Positions 7,283 through 16,253 are shown, counted from the first letter of the stretch. The stretch: DNA of 22,935 bases from Chthonomonas sp. UBA2391 (GCA_002343825.1 DDSL01000127.1:1-22935); one strand, 5' to 3'. Notes: generated by a model from the letters alone, not told the origin. Program-made: numbers and translations.

Positions 7283-8046
7283 GCTGGCCTCCAGAGCGCC
7301 GGTTGGTGCTGGTCGTTCGGGTCGAGTTGGACCTTGGCTTGGGTCAACAACCGTCGTGCGGCGGGGTTGAGTTCGGGAACCTGGCCATAGCGCCAAAGCT
7401 GGTCCCCGGCGAATCGGAGCGGAGGATCCTCCTTCTGACCGAGGGGATAGACCGCCCAGGCCCCAAGTCGGTCGAGAGCTAGGGCATGTTCTCCGACCGT
7501 CGCCTCCAGTGCTGCAAGGTCGGCGGGGCGGACCCGATGGAGTACGCAATCCTCGGAGGGCGGGCCTCCAGACCCCCGAAGATCAGCATGGAGCGGAACG
7601 GACAGAGGGTAGACCCGGAGGGTCACGCTCACGATTCGGCCGAACGCCCCCAGCGCCCCGCAAAAGAGCTTTTGCCCGTCGTATCCCGCGACCGACTTGA
7701 CGACCCGGCTGCCGAGCTTCACCTCGGAACCCGGTGAGTTCGCATCCTCGACCGTCAGCCCCAATACCCAGTCGGTCCAGCCGCCATACAGATGCCCCAA
7801 GGCGTGGGGAAAATCGAACCCGATCGCCTGCTCTAAGGTGAGATCCGCCGCCCGAACTGGCCATTGCGACGCCGGATGCTCCAGGCAGAGTCCCCCATGG
7901 GGAATCAGCAAACCCTCGGATCGCAGCATCGACTGGACTTCCCCAAGAGTCCAACCCGCCGAAAACGTTGCGACCAAGTCCGCCGCCGAGATCTCCGCCT
8001 CTCGCTCTGGAAGCGGTTCGGGAAAGTCCAGACCCCAAAACCTCAC
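7279..8046 (-). CDS. glcE: Glycolate oxidase FAD-binding subunit GlcE, short form
   Basis: Second flavin-fold subunit of the GlcDEF dehydrogenase. Start chosen at GTG 8044-8046, which overlaps the glcD stop (GTGA) and follows GGGGTGG; an in-frame ATG at 8064 has no ribosome site. This gives 255 aa, clearly shorter than E. coli GlcE (350). The segment SRVVKSVAGYDGQKLFCGAL matches the GlcE core (E. coli KNVAGYD region), and GHLYGGWTDWVLGLTV is the preceding FAD-domain part. The N-terminal roughly 50-residue FAD-pyrophosphate subdomain (GSNSK-like loop in E. coli) is missing, and the C-terminal cap is reduced. Placement between glcD and glcF with 4-bp overlaps at both ends makes the identity secure, although similarity is modest. 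Confidence 0.85.
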   Translation of the reverse strand: MRFWGLDFPEPLPEREAEISAADLVATFSAGWTLGEVQSMLRSEGLLIPHGGLCLEHPASQWPVRAADLTLEQAIGFDFPHALGHLYGGWTDWVLGLTVEDANSPGSEVKLGSRVVKSVAGYDGQKLFCGALGAFGRIVSVTLRVYPLSVPLHADLRGSGGPPSEDCVLHRVRPADLAALEATVGEHALALDRLGAWAVYPLGQKEDPPLRFAGDQLWRYGQVPELNPAARRLLTQAKVQLDPNDQHQPALWRPA

Positions 8047-9461
8047 GTCGCCACCCCGCGCCATCGAAGCCGGTGCTCTTGGCACCCCCTCTGGTTCGGC
8101 AGCACCTTGCACGGGTTGCAGAGCTCGTTCGTCCCGAAAATCTCCTTCAATCGCGCCTGATAGGCGAGGTCCCCGGGGCTGAACATGAGACCCATCAGGT
8201 CCAGCTTCTCGACCCCGATCCCGTGTTCGCCGGTCACGCTGCCGCCGAGTTCGATGCACTTCTGGATGACCTCGGTTCCGGCCGCCACGACGGCTTCGAC
8301 CTGCCTCGGATCGCGGTCGTCGAAGTAGAAGCACGGGTGCAGGTTTCCGTCCCCAGCATGGAAGAGGTTGGCGACCCCGATCTGATACCGTGCGGCAATC
8401 TCATAAACCGCGTCCAGCATCTCGGGCAGCTTGGATCGAGGGATCACCCCGTCGTGGGTCACCACAGAAGGTGCGAGCCGCCCCATCGCACCGACCCCCT
8501 TCTTGCGAGCGGTCCAGAGCTTGGCGCGCTCGGCCGCGTCCCGAGCGCGCTGTTGGGTGATCGCCCCAAAGTCACGGAACGCCTGTTCCACCGCCTCGAT
8601 CTCTTGCCGACAAGCCTCGCGCGGACCATCGCATTCCACTAGGAGCATGGCCTGGGTGGCATCGGGGAATTCCAACCCGAATGCAGCCCGCAGTGCCATG
8701 AGGATGTTGCGATCCATCATCTCCAACGCGGCCGGCAAGACCCCCCGGGAGATGATCGCGCTGACGCACTCGCTCGCCTCTCGGACGGTACCAAAGCAAG
8801 CCAGGGCGGTTTCGACGTGCTCGGGCACCGGAGTCAACCGAACCCAAGCCTCGGTGACCACCCCAAGAGTCCCCTCGCTCCCGACGACCATCCCGATCCA
8901 ATCCGGACCAAAGCCGCGCTCCAGTTCTAGGATCTCTCCCTCCGCATCGATGAGCGTCAGTCCCAGGATGTGCGGCGCGGTGACCCCATACTTCAGGGTG
9001 TGGGGCCCGCCCGAATTCTCGGCGATGTTGCCCCCCAGTGTGGCCACCGTTTGGGAGCTTGGGTCGGGGGCAAAGTGTAAGCCATGAGCCGCCACGGCCT
9101 TGCTCAATGCGATATTCGTGACCCCGGCCTGGGCCCTCATTCGGCGGTTGGGGAGGTCGATCTCAAGGATACGGTTGAGCTTTTTGGTGGAGATCACCAC
9201 TCCCCCGAGGGCTGGCATGGCTCCTCCGCTCAGCCCGGTTCCGGCGCCTCGCGCCGTAAAGGGAATGCCTTCCCGGCGGCACCACCGCACCACCTTTGCG
9301 ACCTCGTCCGTCGATTCCGGCAACACCACCACGGTCGGCTGCGAGCGATCGACATTGTAGGCATCGCTCTCATAGGTCCGTTCGACCGAGGGTCCGCTCA
9401 GGATGCGCTCGGCCCCGATTTCGCGGGCAAGGCCATCTCGCAGTCGGTCGGTGGTCGGCAC
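8043..9461 (-). CDS. glcD: FAD-linked 2-hydroxyacid dehydrogenase GlcD (glycolate or D-lactate)
   Basis: Catalytic flavoprotein of the complex, 472 aa (E. coli GlcD 499). FAD-binding PCMH domain: GAGTGLSGGAMP (72-83), TVATLGGNIAENSGG (138-152), VGSEGTLGVVTE (193-204). C-terminal FAD-oxidase domain: HAGDGNLHP (368-376) and GEHGIGVEK (411-419), which hold the usual active-site His residues. The family's closing NPGKVLP reads NPCKVLP (449-455). GTG start at 9459-9461, 9 bp after the hydrolase stop, with a weak AGAG upstream. Glycolate versus D-lactate cannot be told from sequence by eye. The neighbouring pyruvate-using transcarboxylase makes lactate an attractive guess, which is inference only. 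Confidence 0.92.
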   Translation of the reverse strand: MPTTDRLRDGLAREIGAERILSGPSVERTYESDAYNVDRSQPTVVVLPESTDEVAKVVRWCRREGIPFTARGAGTGLSGGAMPALGGVVISTKKLNRILEIDLPNRRMRAQAGVTNIALSKAVAAHGLHFAPDPSSQTVATLGGNIAENSGGPHTLKYGVTAPHILGLTLIDAEGEILELERGFGPDWIGMVVGSEGTLGVVTEAWVRLTPVPEHVETALACFGTVREASECVSAIISRGVLPAALEMMDRNILMALRAAFGLEFPDATQAMLLVECDGPREACRQEIEAVEQAFRDFGAITQQRARDAAERAKLWTARKKGVGAMGRLAPSVVTHDGVIPRSKLPEMLDAVYEIAARYQIGVANLFHAGDGNLHPCFYFDDRDPRQVEAVVAAGTEVIQKCIELGGSVTGEHGIGVEKLDLMGLMFSPGDLAYQARLKEIFGTNELCNPCKVLPNQRGCQEHRLRWRGVAT

Positions 9462-9470
9462 GGCTCTATT

Positions 9471-10682
9471 CTACGCTCCCATTTGGGTCACAAAGAACTC
9501 GACCCCGGCCCGCACGAATTCTTCTCGGGCTAGAAAATCGTTGTGAAAGGCTCCTTGGAGTGGCCGATGCAAGAGCCGGGGCCAATCCCGTGGCACATTG
9601 AGATCCGGCGTGAAGGCGTCCCACTCACCCGTGAAGACTAGGATCGGGTGGGGAATTGGTTCTTGGGATACGCCCATTTTCGAGGTTGGCCAGCCTGGCT
9701 CTGGCCCACGGAACGGGAAGTTCGGCCCCCAGCCGAGGAGTGAGTTCGGGGCTTGCTTTTCAATCTCGCGCCATCGATCGGCGCTCGCCCCTGAGGCGGC
9801 GTCGAAGAGGTAGAACGTCAGCGGGCGCTGCCAGAGCTTCTTGAATCCGGCTAGGTCGCGCTCGAGTCCTTCGAGGCTTCCGCCAGCCAGCCCCGTCAAG
9901 ATGCGGTCGAGGTGCTTGAACCGGTTGCTCATCCCGACCATGCTCGCGATCCAGATCTGTCGGGCTTCGCGGCTCAGCCCCGGTACGTCGGCTTCCAGTG
10001 CCTTCCGGACCCGGTGGTGAAAGGTTTCGCCGTGCCGGGCCAGAACCGCGTCAGTGTTGGCAGGGAGTTTGAAGGTCTGGTCGAGCCCCTCGAAGCCGCC
10101 AAAGACAGCTTTCGCCACCCGGTCTGGGGCCAGGTTCATGAGGTGCTGGCTGAGGTGGGTGCCATAGCTGAGGGCGAGAAGGTTCACGCGGTCGGTCCCG
10201 AGGTGATCCGCCCAGGCTACGAGGTCGTGGGCCGACTGGAGCGCGTTCCAGTGCGTCGGATTGAGCTCTCGCGCGGCGATCTCATGGGTGATTGCTTCGC
10301 GGGTCGGGCTCCACAGATCTGCCGAATAGGCTTCTGGAGGCGGGGTGAGATCGATCTTCCCGGCCAGTGGTCCGGCGGAGTCTCCGGTCCCGCGCTGGTC
10401 GATCAGCCAGAGATCTGCCACCTGGGCGAACTGGGCCAACGCTTCCTGGAAAGGTGGGTGTTCCAGGTAGGGCCGAGGGTGTTCGCCGGGGCCACCAACC
10501 AGGAAGAAGATCGGGTCGGTCTGGGGGTTGGCGCATGGCCAGCGGTGAGCCGCGAGTTCCAGTTCTTGCGGCAGCCTCGGGGCAGAGGTTCGCGGGTGTT
10601 CGTCCCCCGAACCGAGGGCGCGGCCTTGGGCCGAGGCGGCCGCAAGCCAATCTAGTGGGACGCGAATCGAATGGCGTTCCAT
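9471..10682 (-). CDS. Alpha/beta hydrolase, proline iminopeptidase-like (S33-type)
   Basis: 403-residue serine hydrolase. Motifs in S33 order: oxyanion GGPGEHP (63-69), DQRGTGDS (95-102), nucleophile LALSYGTH (Ser172; Ala instead of the first Gly of GxSxG), acid Asp355 in GEWDAFTP, and His380 in GAFHNDF. A cap-like region lies at about 200-330. Start chosen at ATG 10680-10682, which overlaps the meaB stop by one base (TGATG) and follows GGAGGG; a longer reading into meaB is unlikely. No signal peptide. It sits inside the operon between meaB and glcD. Proline iminopeptidase or tripeptidyl-aminopeptidase activity is the family guess; an esterase or thioesterase role in acyl metabolism cannot be excluded. 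Confidence 0.8.
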   Translation of the reverse strand: MERHSIRVPLDWLAAASAQGRALGSGDEHPRTSAPRLPQELELAAHRWPCANPQTDPIFFLVGGPGEHPRPYLEHPPFQEALAQFAQVADLWLIDQRGTGDSAGPLAGKIDLTPPPEAYSADLWSPTREAITHEIAARELNPTHWNALQSAHDLVAWADHLGTDRVNLLALSYGTHLSQHLMNLAPDRVAKAVFGGFEGLDQTFKLPANTDAVLARHGETFHHRVRKALEADVPGLSREARQIWIASMVGMSNRFKHLDRILTGLAGGSLEGLERDLAGFKKLWQRPLTFYLFDAASGASADRWREIEKQAPNSLLGWGPNFPFRGPEPGWPTSKMGVSQEPIPHPILVFTGEWDAFTPDLNVPRDWPRLLHRPLQGAFHNDFLAREEFVRAGVEFFVTQMGA

Positions 10683-11764
10683 CAACCCTCCAGCTTCTCC
10701 CATGGAAAACCCTCCACCACCCATTGGGCCAACAGGGGAGGCAACTTGCCCTCCAAAAGGAGTTCCTCGGCAGCCTTCAGTCGGGCTCGGACGACCGGAT
10801 GGGCTGCAACCCGGGTGCCGATCGACTCGGTCACATCTTCACGCAACCATTCTTGTGCTTGTGCAACCCGTTTCTTGTGCAATTCTCCGAGGAATTCACA
10901 GACCTCGCGGTGTTTTTGGAGAGACTCCCACACTTCCGCGATCCCGGTCGTCTCGGCTGCGCTGCAAATCCTTACCATGGACTCGTCGGGCATGCGGCAT
11001 CGGCGTGGGGGCATTAGGGCCAAGCTCCCACGTAAGCTCTGGGCCGTGACCTGGGCTCGGTCCAGGTTTGAGCCGTCGGCCTTGGTCACTGCGAAGACGT
11101 CGCCGATCTCCATCAGCCCGCGCTTGATTCCTTGGAGTGCGTCTCCGGCCCCGGTGAGCATCAACACCAAGACCGAATCCACTAGGCGTTCGACCCCGAT
11201 TTCTGACTGTCCGACCCCGACTGTCTCGACGAAGATCGGATCGTATCCGGCCGCTTCGCACAGGATTAGCACCTCTCGTGTCCAGCGGCTGACTCCGCCC
11301 AAAGTTCCGCGCGTTGGTGAAGGGCGGATAAAGGCCTGCTCGGTTCGGGTCAGGCGCTCCATCCGGCTCTTGTCGCCGAGAATGCTGCCCCCGGTGAGCT
11401 CGCTGCTCGGGTCGATGGCGAGGATGGCGATGCGGCGAGCAGGGTCCGCACAAAGGTGCATGCCTAATGCCTCTAGAAAGGTGCTCTTCCCAACTCCTGG
11501 GACCCCCGTGATTCCAATCCGCCAGGCCCGACCGGCGAGAGGAGCGCACAATGAGACGAGCTTGCGGGCGAGTTCGCGGTCAGCAGGCCTGAGGCTCTCG
11601 ACCAGGGTGATTCCTTGGGCCAAAGCCACCCGGTCACCATGACGGATTCGTTCCCAGAGCTCTGCCGGAGTCGCGCGGCGGGGCGCAATCACACGGGCCT
11701 GTGGATTAACCGCCGGGGGCGGGGCCACCGGCGGTTGAACATTCAGAAAGGACTCGTCAGACAA
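10682..11764 (-). CDS. meaB: Methylmalonyl-CoA mutase-associated GTPase MeaB
   Basis: G3E-family GTPase that guards methylmalonyl-CoA mutase: it gates adenosylcobalamin loading and protects the enzyme from inactivation. Start chosen at TTG 11762-11764 (360 aa; 8-bp overlap with mutB). Another possible start is the in-frame GTG at 11692 (336 aa), and the ribosome site is poor for either. Motifs: Walker A GVPGVGKST (87-95), DPSSELTGGSILGDKSRM (118-135), switch region ETVGVGQSE (180-188), and the base-specificity motif TKAD (228-231) in place of the commoner NKAD. The N-terminal about 30 residues are Pro/Ala-rich and not conserved. The C-terminal helical arm used for dimerisation is present. Directly downstream of mutB, as in many bacteria. 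Confidence 0.93.
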   Translation of the reverse strand: MSDESFLNVQPPVAPPPAVNPQARVIAPRRATPAELWERIRHGDRVALAQGITLVESLRPADRELARKLVSLCAPLAGRAWRIGITGVPGVGKSTFLEALGMHLCADPARRIAILAIDPSSELTGGSILGDKSRMERLTRTEQAFIRPSPTRGTLGGVSRWTREVLILCEAAGYDPIFVETVGVGQSEIGVERLVDSVLVLMLTGAGDALQGIKRGLMEIGDVFAVTKADGSNLDRAQVTAQSLRGSLALMPPRRCRMPDESMVRICSAAETTGIAEVWESLQKHREVCEFLGELHKKRVAQAQEWLREDVTESIGTRVAAHPVVRARLKAAEELLLEGKLPPLLAQWVVEGFPWEKLEG

Positions 11765-13892
11765 CTTGGGTCCGCGCGTCGAGTAAGACCCGGAGCAGCT
11801 TTTTGGCCGCGTCGGGGAGTGAGGTTCCCGGACCGAAGATCGCCAAAACCCCATGAGAATAGAGCTCTTCGTAATCCTGAGCCGGAATAACCCCTCCAAC
11901 CACCACTTGGATGTCCTCGCGTCCCAGCCTCTTGAGCTCCGCCATCACCTGAGGCACGAGGGTCTTGTGCCCGGCCGCGAGACTCGAAACTCCCAGCAGA
12001 TGGACGTCGTTCTCGACGGCTTGGCGGGCGACCTCTTCGGGGGTTTGGAAGAGCGCGCCGATATCGACATCGAAGCCCAGGTCGGCGAAAGCCGTCGCCA
12101 CCACCTTCGCGCCTCGGTCGTGGCCGTCTTGCCCCATCTTGGCGACCAAGATCCGCGGAGGGCGACCCTCTAGTTCGGTGAATACCTGCACCAGGTTCTC
12201 GGCCCCTTTGAACCCGGCCGTCTCCCCGCTTTGGGCTCGATAAGCCCCCGGGGCGGAAGTGGCGGTCGGGACGTATCGCCCAAAGACATCCTCCAAAGCC
12301 GAAGAGATCTCACCCAGAGTCGCCCGGCGGCGAGCCGCTTCCACGCTCAGTTCTAGGAGGTTGCCTTTCCCAGTTTTGGCGCACTCGCGGATCTGCCCCA
12401 GGATCTCTTCGATGCTCGCGGGGTCCCGTTGCGCCTTGATTTCACCAAGTTTGGAGACTTGTTGTTGCCGAACGCGAATGTTATCAACATCGAGAACGGG
12501 TACCGTCGAATCCTCCCGGATGCGGTACTGATTCACGCCGATGATCACATCCTCGCCGCTGTCGATGCGGGCTTGCTTCCTTGCTGCGGCCTCTTCGATG
12601 CGCATCTTGGGGATGCCGGTCTCGATCGCTTGAGTCATCCCGCCGTGGGCCTCGATCTCTTCGATCAGCGCCCAGGCTTTTTGGGCAAGATCGTGAGTCA
12701 GTTTTTCAACATAGTAGCTTCCGCCATAGGGATCGACGACCTGCGTGATCGAAGTCTCTTCTTGCAGATAGAGTTGCGTATTACGGGCGATTCTTGCACT
12801 GAACTCCGTGGGGAGCGCAATGGCCTCGTCGAGCGCATTGGTGTGGAGACTTTGGGTGTGCCCCAGAGCCGCAGTGAGTGCCTCGATGCAGGTTCGCATC
12901 ACATTGTTGAATGGATCTTGCTCCGTCAAGCTCCATCCGCTGGTCTGGCTGTGGGTACGCAGGGCCATCGACTTGGCGTTCTTGGGCTTGAACTCGGCCA
13001 CGATCTTGGACCAGAGCATCCGCGCCGCGCGCATCTTTGCCACTTCCATAAAGTGGTTCATGCCGATGTCCCAGAAAAAGCTAATTCTGGGCGCGAAATC
13101 ATCCACACTTAGCCCGGCGGAGACTCCGGTTCGCAGATATTCCAGACCGTCGGCTAGGGTGTAGGCCAATTCGATATCGGCCGTTGCCCCTGCCTCTTGC
13201 ATGTGGTATCCGCTTACGCTGATGCAGTTGAATTTCGGCATCTTCTGGGCGCAATACTGGAAGATATCCCCGATGATCCTCATGCTTGGCTGAGGCGGAT
13301 AGATATAGGTATTGCGGACCATGAACTCTTTCAGGATATCGTTCTGGATCGTGCCGCTGAGCTTATCGGTCGCCACCCCTTGCTCCTCTGCGGCCACGAT
13401 GTAGAAGGCCATCACTGGCAGGACAGCGCCGTTCATCGTCATCGAGACCGACATCTTGTCGAGAGGAATTCCGTCGAACAGAACCTTCATGTCTTCGACC
13501 GAGTCGATCGCGACGCCCGCTTTCCCGACGTCGCCTTCGACTCGAGGATGGTCGCTGTCATAGCCACGGTGGGTGGCGAGGTCAAAGGCGACGCTCAAGC
13601 CGCGTTGTCCGGCGGCCAAGTTTGCCCGGTAAAAGGCATTACTTTCTTCCGCCGTGCTGAAGCCCGCGTACTGACGAATCGTCCAAGGCTGGCGGGCATA
13701 CATGGTCGCGTAAGGGCCCCTTAGGTAAGGCGCAACCCCGGCTGCGTAGTCCAGGTGCTCCAGCTCTTCCAGGTCGTCCTGATCATAGATCGGCTGGATT
13801 GGGATGCCTTCGGGGGTGTTCCAAAGCGACCCCAGAACCCGGTTCGAGCCGGGCAACGAAGACTGATCAAAAGCAAGAAATTGCGGTCTCAT
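11757..13892 (-). CDS. mutB: Methylmalonyl-CoA mutase large (catalytic) subunit
   Basis: Adenosylcobalamin-dependent isomerase converting (R)-methylmalonyl-CoA to succinyl-CoA, 711 aa (P. shermanii MutB 728). The N-terminal TIM barrel carries the substrate signature YATMYARQPWTIRQYAGFS (61-79), including the Tyr that drives radical formation, and RTHSQTSGWSL further on. The C-terminal Rossmann B12-binding domain (about 580-711) has DGHDRG (589-594), the DxHxxG motif whose His591 is the lower cobalt ligand, and VGGVIPAQD later. ATG at 13890-13892 overlaps the mutA stop as ATGA and follows GAGGAG. All key motifs are intact, so it should be the active subunit of a MutAB heterodimer. Confidence 0.97.
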   Translation of the reverse strand: MRPQFLAFDQSSLPGSNRVLGSLWNTPEGIPIQPIYDQDDLEELEHLDYAAGVAPYLRGPYATMYARQPWTIRQYAGFSTAEESNAFYRANLAAGQRGLSVAFDLATHRGYDSDHPRVEGDVGKAGVAIDSVEDMKVLFDGIPLDKMSVSMTMNGAVLPVMAFYIVAAEEQGVATDKLSGTIQNDILKEFMVRNTYIYPPQPSMRIIGDIFQYCAQKMPKFNCISVSGYHMQEAGATADIELAYTLADGLEYLRTGVSAGLSVDDFAPRISFFWDIGMNHFMEVAKMRAARMLWSKIVAEFKPKNAKSMALRTHSQTSGWSLTEQDPFNNVMRTCIEALTAALGHTQSLHTNALDEAIALPTEFSARIARNTQLYLQEETSITQVVDPYGGSYYVEKLTHDLAQKAWALIEEIEAHGGMTQAIETGIPKMRIEEAAARKQARIDSGEDVIIGVNQYRIREDSTVPVLDVDNIRVRQQQVSKLGEIKAQRDPASIEEILGQIRECAKTGKGNLLELSVEAARRRATLGEISSALEDVFGRYVPTATSAPGAYRAQSGETAGFKGAENLVQVFTELEGRPPRILVAKMGQDGHDRGAKVVATAFADLGFDVDIGALFQTPEEVARQAVENDVHLLGVSSLAAGHKTLVPQVMAELKRLGREDIQVVVGGVIPAQDYEELYSHGVLAIFGPGTSLPDAAKKLLRVLLDARTQVV

Positions 13893-15796
13893 GCGGTCTC
13901 CTCGCTCGGGATCCCGAGCTGGTCGTGGAGGGAGGTCAGGAACTCGACAACGTCCTGGCCGAGATAGACAAAGTGGCTCGCTCCGGCGGCGCGGAGCTCC
14001 TCCATTTGGGCGGGCTTGCCGGCGATGATCACGGGGCGACCGCCGGCCACACCCAACACCGTCGCAAGAGCGCCAATGTACTCCTCATCGCTACTGCAAA
14101 GGACCAGCACTTTGGCCTCACCCATAGCATGGGGAAGATCTTCGAGCGAAACCGTCCGGATCGTGTATCCTCCCGCGCCAAAGAAGCCGGTGCAGAATTC
14201 AGCTCGGGCTTTGCGTTTGGCCGGGTCGCCGGTGGTGACGAGCAAGACCTCGGGCTTCGGGCCGGCCATCAAGTCGATCCGCAGGCGCAGCGATTCGAAT
14301 TCGGCCGCGGGCCGGAAGGGGTCGAGCGGGGTCTTCGGGAGGGGCCTTTGCGTGGCCCAGTCTTGCAGTCGCCGACCGTTGTGCAGCGAATGACGGAGGT
14401 CTCCGAGGTCCTCGGCGTTCTCGTTCCAACGGCTCATCACCGGCTGTCTGGGGAACTTGCGCGGGCGCTCGCTTCGGCGTTCGGTGAGGTTAGGGTACAA
14501 GCTCGTGCCCACGATAGGAACTCGGCGGGTGCGGATCCGCTTGCGCTTTTCCGCTCGAACTCGGTCGAGCTCGCTCGCGATGAAGCCCGACTTCCAGGCT
14601 CCGATGAATCCCCCTTCGGCCTCGATCTTGAGGAACAGATCCCAGGCCACCCGGGCTAGCGAATCAGTGAGATTCTCCGCGTAATAGCTACCTCCCAGCG
14701 GGTCGGCAACCTTGGCTAAAAAGGCCTCTTCGCGCAGGAGCGACTCCGTGTTCCGGGCCAAGTGTTCGCCGAACTCGTCGGGCTGGTCGAAGACCTGATC
14801 GAAGGTCGCAACGGTCAGCGAATCGGCTCCGCCCAGCGCGCTGGACATCGCCTCGGTGGTGGCGCGCAGAAGGTTGACGTAGGGATCGTAGATGGTCTTG
14901 TTGCTGCTCGTCGTATCGGCATGGATCCTCGGCCGGGTCGAGACATCGAACGGACCCAGGAGCCGGGGTAGCAACTCGCGAAGCGCGCGGAGCTTGGCGA
15001 TCTCGAGGAAGTAGTGCGAGCCGACTGCGAACCGTAACTCGCTGCGCCGCACGATCTCGTTGAGGTCGAACTTCGCGACCCGCAGTCCGGTGAGATACTC
15101 GGCGAACAGGGCCAGCGTCAGCGCGAGTTCTTGGGCGACCGAAGCCCCCGACTTCTCGATGAGGGATCCCCGAATGGTGAGCAAACTAAAGCCCGGGGTC
15201 GTGTGGACCAGAGCGTCGATCAACGGTCCGGCCACGTCGAGCCAGTCTTCCATTTCGCCCTCGGTCCAGCCGCAAGCGAGGTCGGTGAGGGGGTCGAGGT
15301 CAATGCTCCCGGTCAGTTGATCAAAGGGAAGCCCTTGTCGGTCTGCCTCATTGAGGAGCATGGCGTAAACGTGGGGGCTGAAAGGTCCGGCCTGCCAATG
15401 CAAAGAGACCATCTGGAGATGAATCCCGCTGAGGAGTCGCTCCATATCGGCCTGGGTCTGCAGACCAATACCCATCGGATAGGTGAGGAAGCTCAGCTCT
15501 TGGGCGCCGCGTTCCAGAGCGCGTAGGGCATGGATGTTGGCCCTTGCGACGTCGGTCTCCCGGATCTGCTCGCGGTTCTTCCAATCGGCCGTGCCGCGAT
15601 AGAGTCCTCGGCGTTCGGAGACCAGGCGGTCTTCAGGCGGGAGGTCTTCTCGGGCTTGGATCGCCTCGATCCGGAGTCCGTCGAGGGTCGTCCGGACGAG
15701 CAATTTCTCATAGTCTCCGCCCTTCAAGTCTTGGATGGCCTGGTTTTTCCACTCTTCCCGGCTTACGGGAGGGAATGATTCGAACAGCTTAGCCAT
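13889..15796 (-). CDS. mutA: Methylmalonyl-CoA mutase small (non-catalytic) subunit
   Basis: 635-aa partner of MutB (P. shermanii MutA 638 aa). It has the same two-domain layout as the large subunit but lacks catalytic features: the C-terminal B12-like domain has no DxHxxG (the corresponding stretch reads DPAKRKARAEFCTG) and the barrel lacks the YATMY signature. Family knowledge says this subunit stabilises the heterodimer. Recognisable segments include FESFPPVSREEW at the N-terminus and the DPLGGSYYAENLTD segment shared with MutB. ATG at 15794-15796 follows a strong GGAGGGGGGCGGAC ribosome site located in the 3' end of the epimerase gene, which it overlaps by 8 bp. Confidence 0.94.
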   Translation of the reverse strand: MAKLFESFPPVSREEWKNQAIQDLKGGDYEKLLVRTTLDGLRIEAIQAREDLPPEDRLVSERRGLYRGTADWKNREQIRETDVARANIHALRALERGAQELSFLTYPMGIGLQTQADMERLLSGIHLQMVSLHWQAGPFSPHVYAMLLNEADRQGLPFDQLTGSIDLDPLTDLACGWTEGEMEDWLDVAGPLIDALVHTTPGFSLLTIRGSLIEKSGASVAQELALTLALFAEYLTGLRVAKFDLNEIVRRSELRFAVGSHYFLEIAKLRALRELLPRLLGPFDVSTRPRIHADTTSSNKTIYDPYVNLLRATTEAMSSALGGADSLTVATFDQVFDQPDEFGEHLARNTESLLREEAFLAKVADPLGGSYYAENLTDSLARVAWDLFLKIEAEGGFIGAWKSGFIASELDRVRAEKRKRIRTRRVPIVGTSLYPNLTERRSERPRKFPRQPVMSRWNENAEDLGDLRHSLHNGRRLQDWATQRPLPKTPLDPFRPAAEFESLRLRIDLMAGPKPEVLLVTTGDPAKRKARAEFCTGFFGAGGYTIRTVSLEDLPHAMGEAKVLVLCSSDEEYIGALATVLGVAGGRPVIIAGKPAQMEELRAAGASHFVYLGQDVVEFLTSLHDQLGIPSEETA

Positions 15797-16253
15797 GTCC
15801 GCCCCCCTCCTGGACGATCTCGTACAAGACGCCGAGGGAGGCCTCGGCGTGGGTCTTAGGGTGCAAAAAGAAAACCGTCGTCCCGCGGGAGCCCGGCCGG
15901 GGTGCGGCGTCGATGATCTGGAACCCTTCGGCCTTCATCTGGTCGAAGGTGGCCTGGGCGTCTTCGACCCGGAAGGCGACGTGCGCCATCCCGGGGCGCC
16001 CGCCATTCTTCTCGATCTGTTTGGCGACCGGTGAATCAGGGGTCAGGGGCTCAAGAAGTTGGAGAAGGTTCTCGCTCTCGCCGACTTGGAGCAGGACTTC
16101 GCGAACCTGGTCGGTTCCATAGACCTCTTCGCGGTGCAGAACTCGGAACCCCATCTGTTCATAGACCGCGACGTGGGCATCCAGCTGGCCGGTGGGGACG
16201 GCGATCGCCACGTGATCGATATGCTTCAGAGAAATCTTTGTACGGGTTTCCAT
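15789..16253 (-). CDS. mce: Methylmalonyl-CoA epimerase
   Basis: Interconverts (S)- and (R)-methylmalonyl-CoA, linking the carboxyltransferase product to the mutase substrate. 154-aa VOC-superfamily (glyoxalase fold) protein with two paired beta-alpha modules: HIDHVAIAVP (11-20), LLQLLEPLTPDSPV (63-76), MAHVAFRVED (89-98), and VFFLHPKTHAEASLGVLYEIVQ (127-148, only partly conserved). Predicted metal ligands are His14, His91 and Glu145, with Gln65 as the fourth. ATG at 16251-16253 follows GGAG and touches the biotin-carrier gene's TAA with no gap. Its placement between carrier and mutase genes agrees with the pathway order. Confidence 0.94.
   Translation of the reverse strand: METRTKISLKHIDHVAIAVPTGQLDAHVAVYEQMGFRVLHREEVYGTDQVREVLLQVGESENLLQLLEPLTPDSPVAKQIEKNGGRPGMAHVAFRVEDAQATFDQMKAEGFQIIDAAPRPGSRGTTVFFLHPKTHAEASLGVLYEIVQEGGGHG

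Noticed and set aside
7283..7549. N-terminal extension of glcF into glcE
   Set aside because: The extra codons lie wholly inside glcE, read as low-complexity Arg/Pro/Gly sequence, and the TTG at 7282 has an ideal ribosome site and matches the family start.
8047..8334. N-terminal extension of glcE into glcD
   Set aside because: It overlaps conserved glcD C-terminal coding and reads as an Arg-rich shadow; the GTGA junction at 8043-8046 explains the start.
11765..11899. Upstream extension of meaB
   Set aside because: It lies inside the B12-binding domain coding of mutB and has no similarity to MeaB N-termini.
13889..15796. MutA as a second active mutase or as a pseudogene
   Set aside because: Loss of DxHxxG and of the substrate Tyr is normal for the small subunit; the frame is intact and full length.
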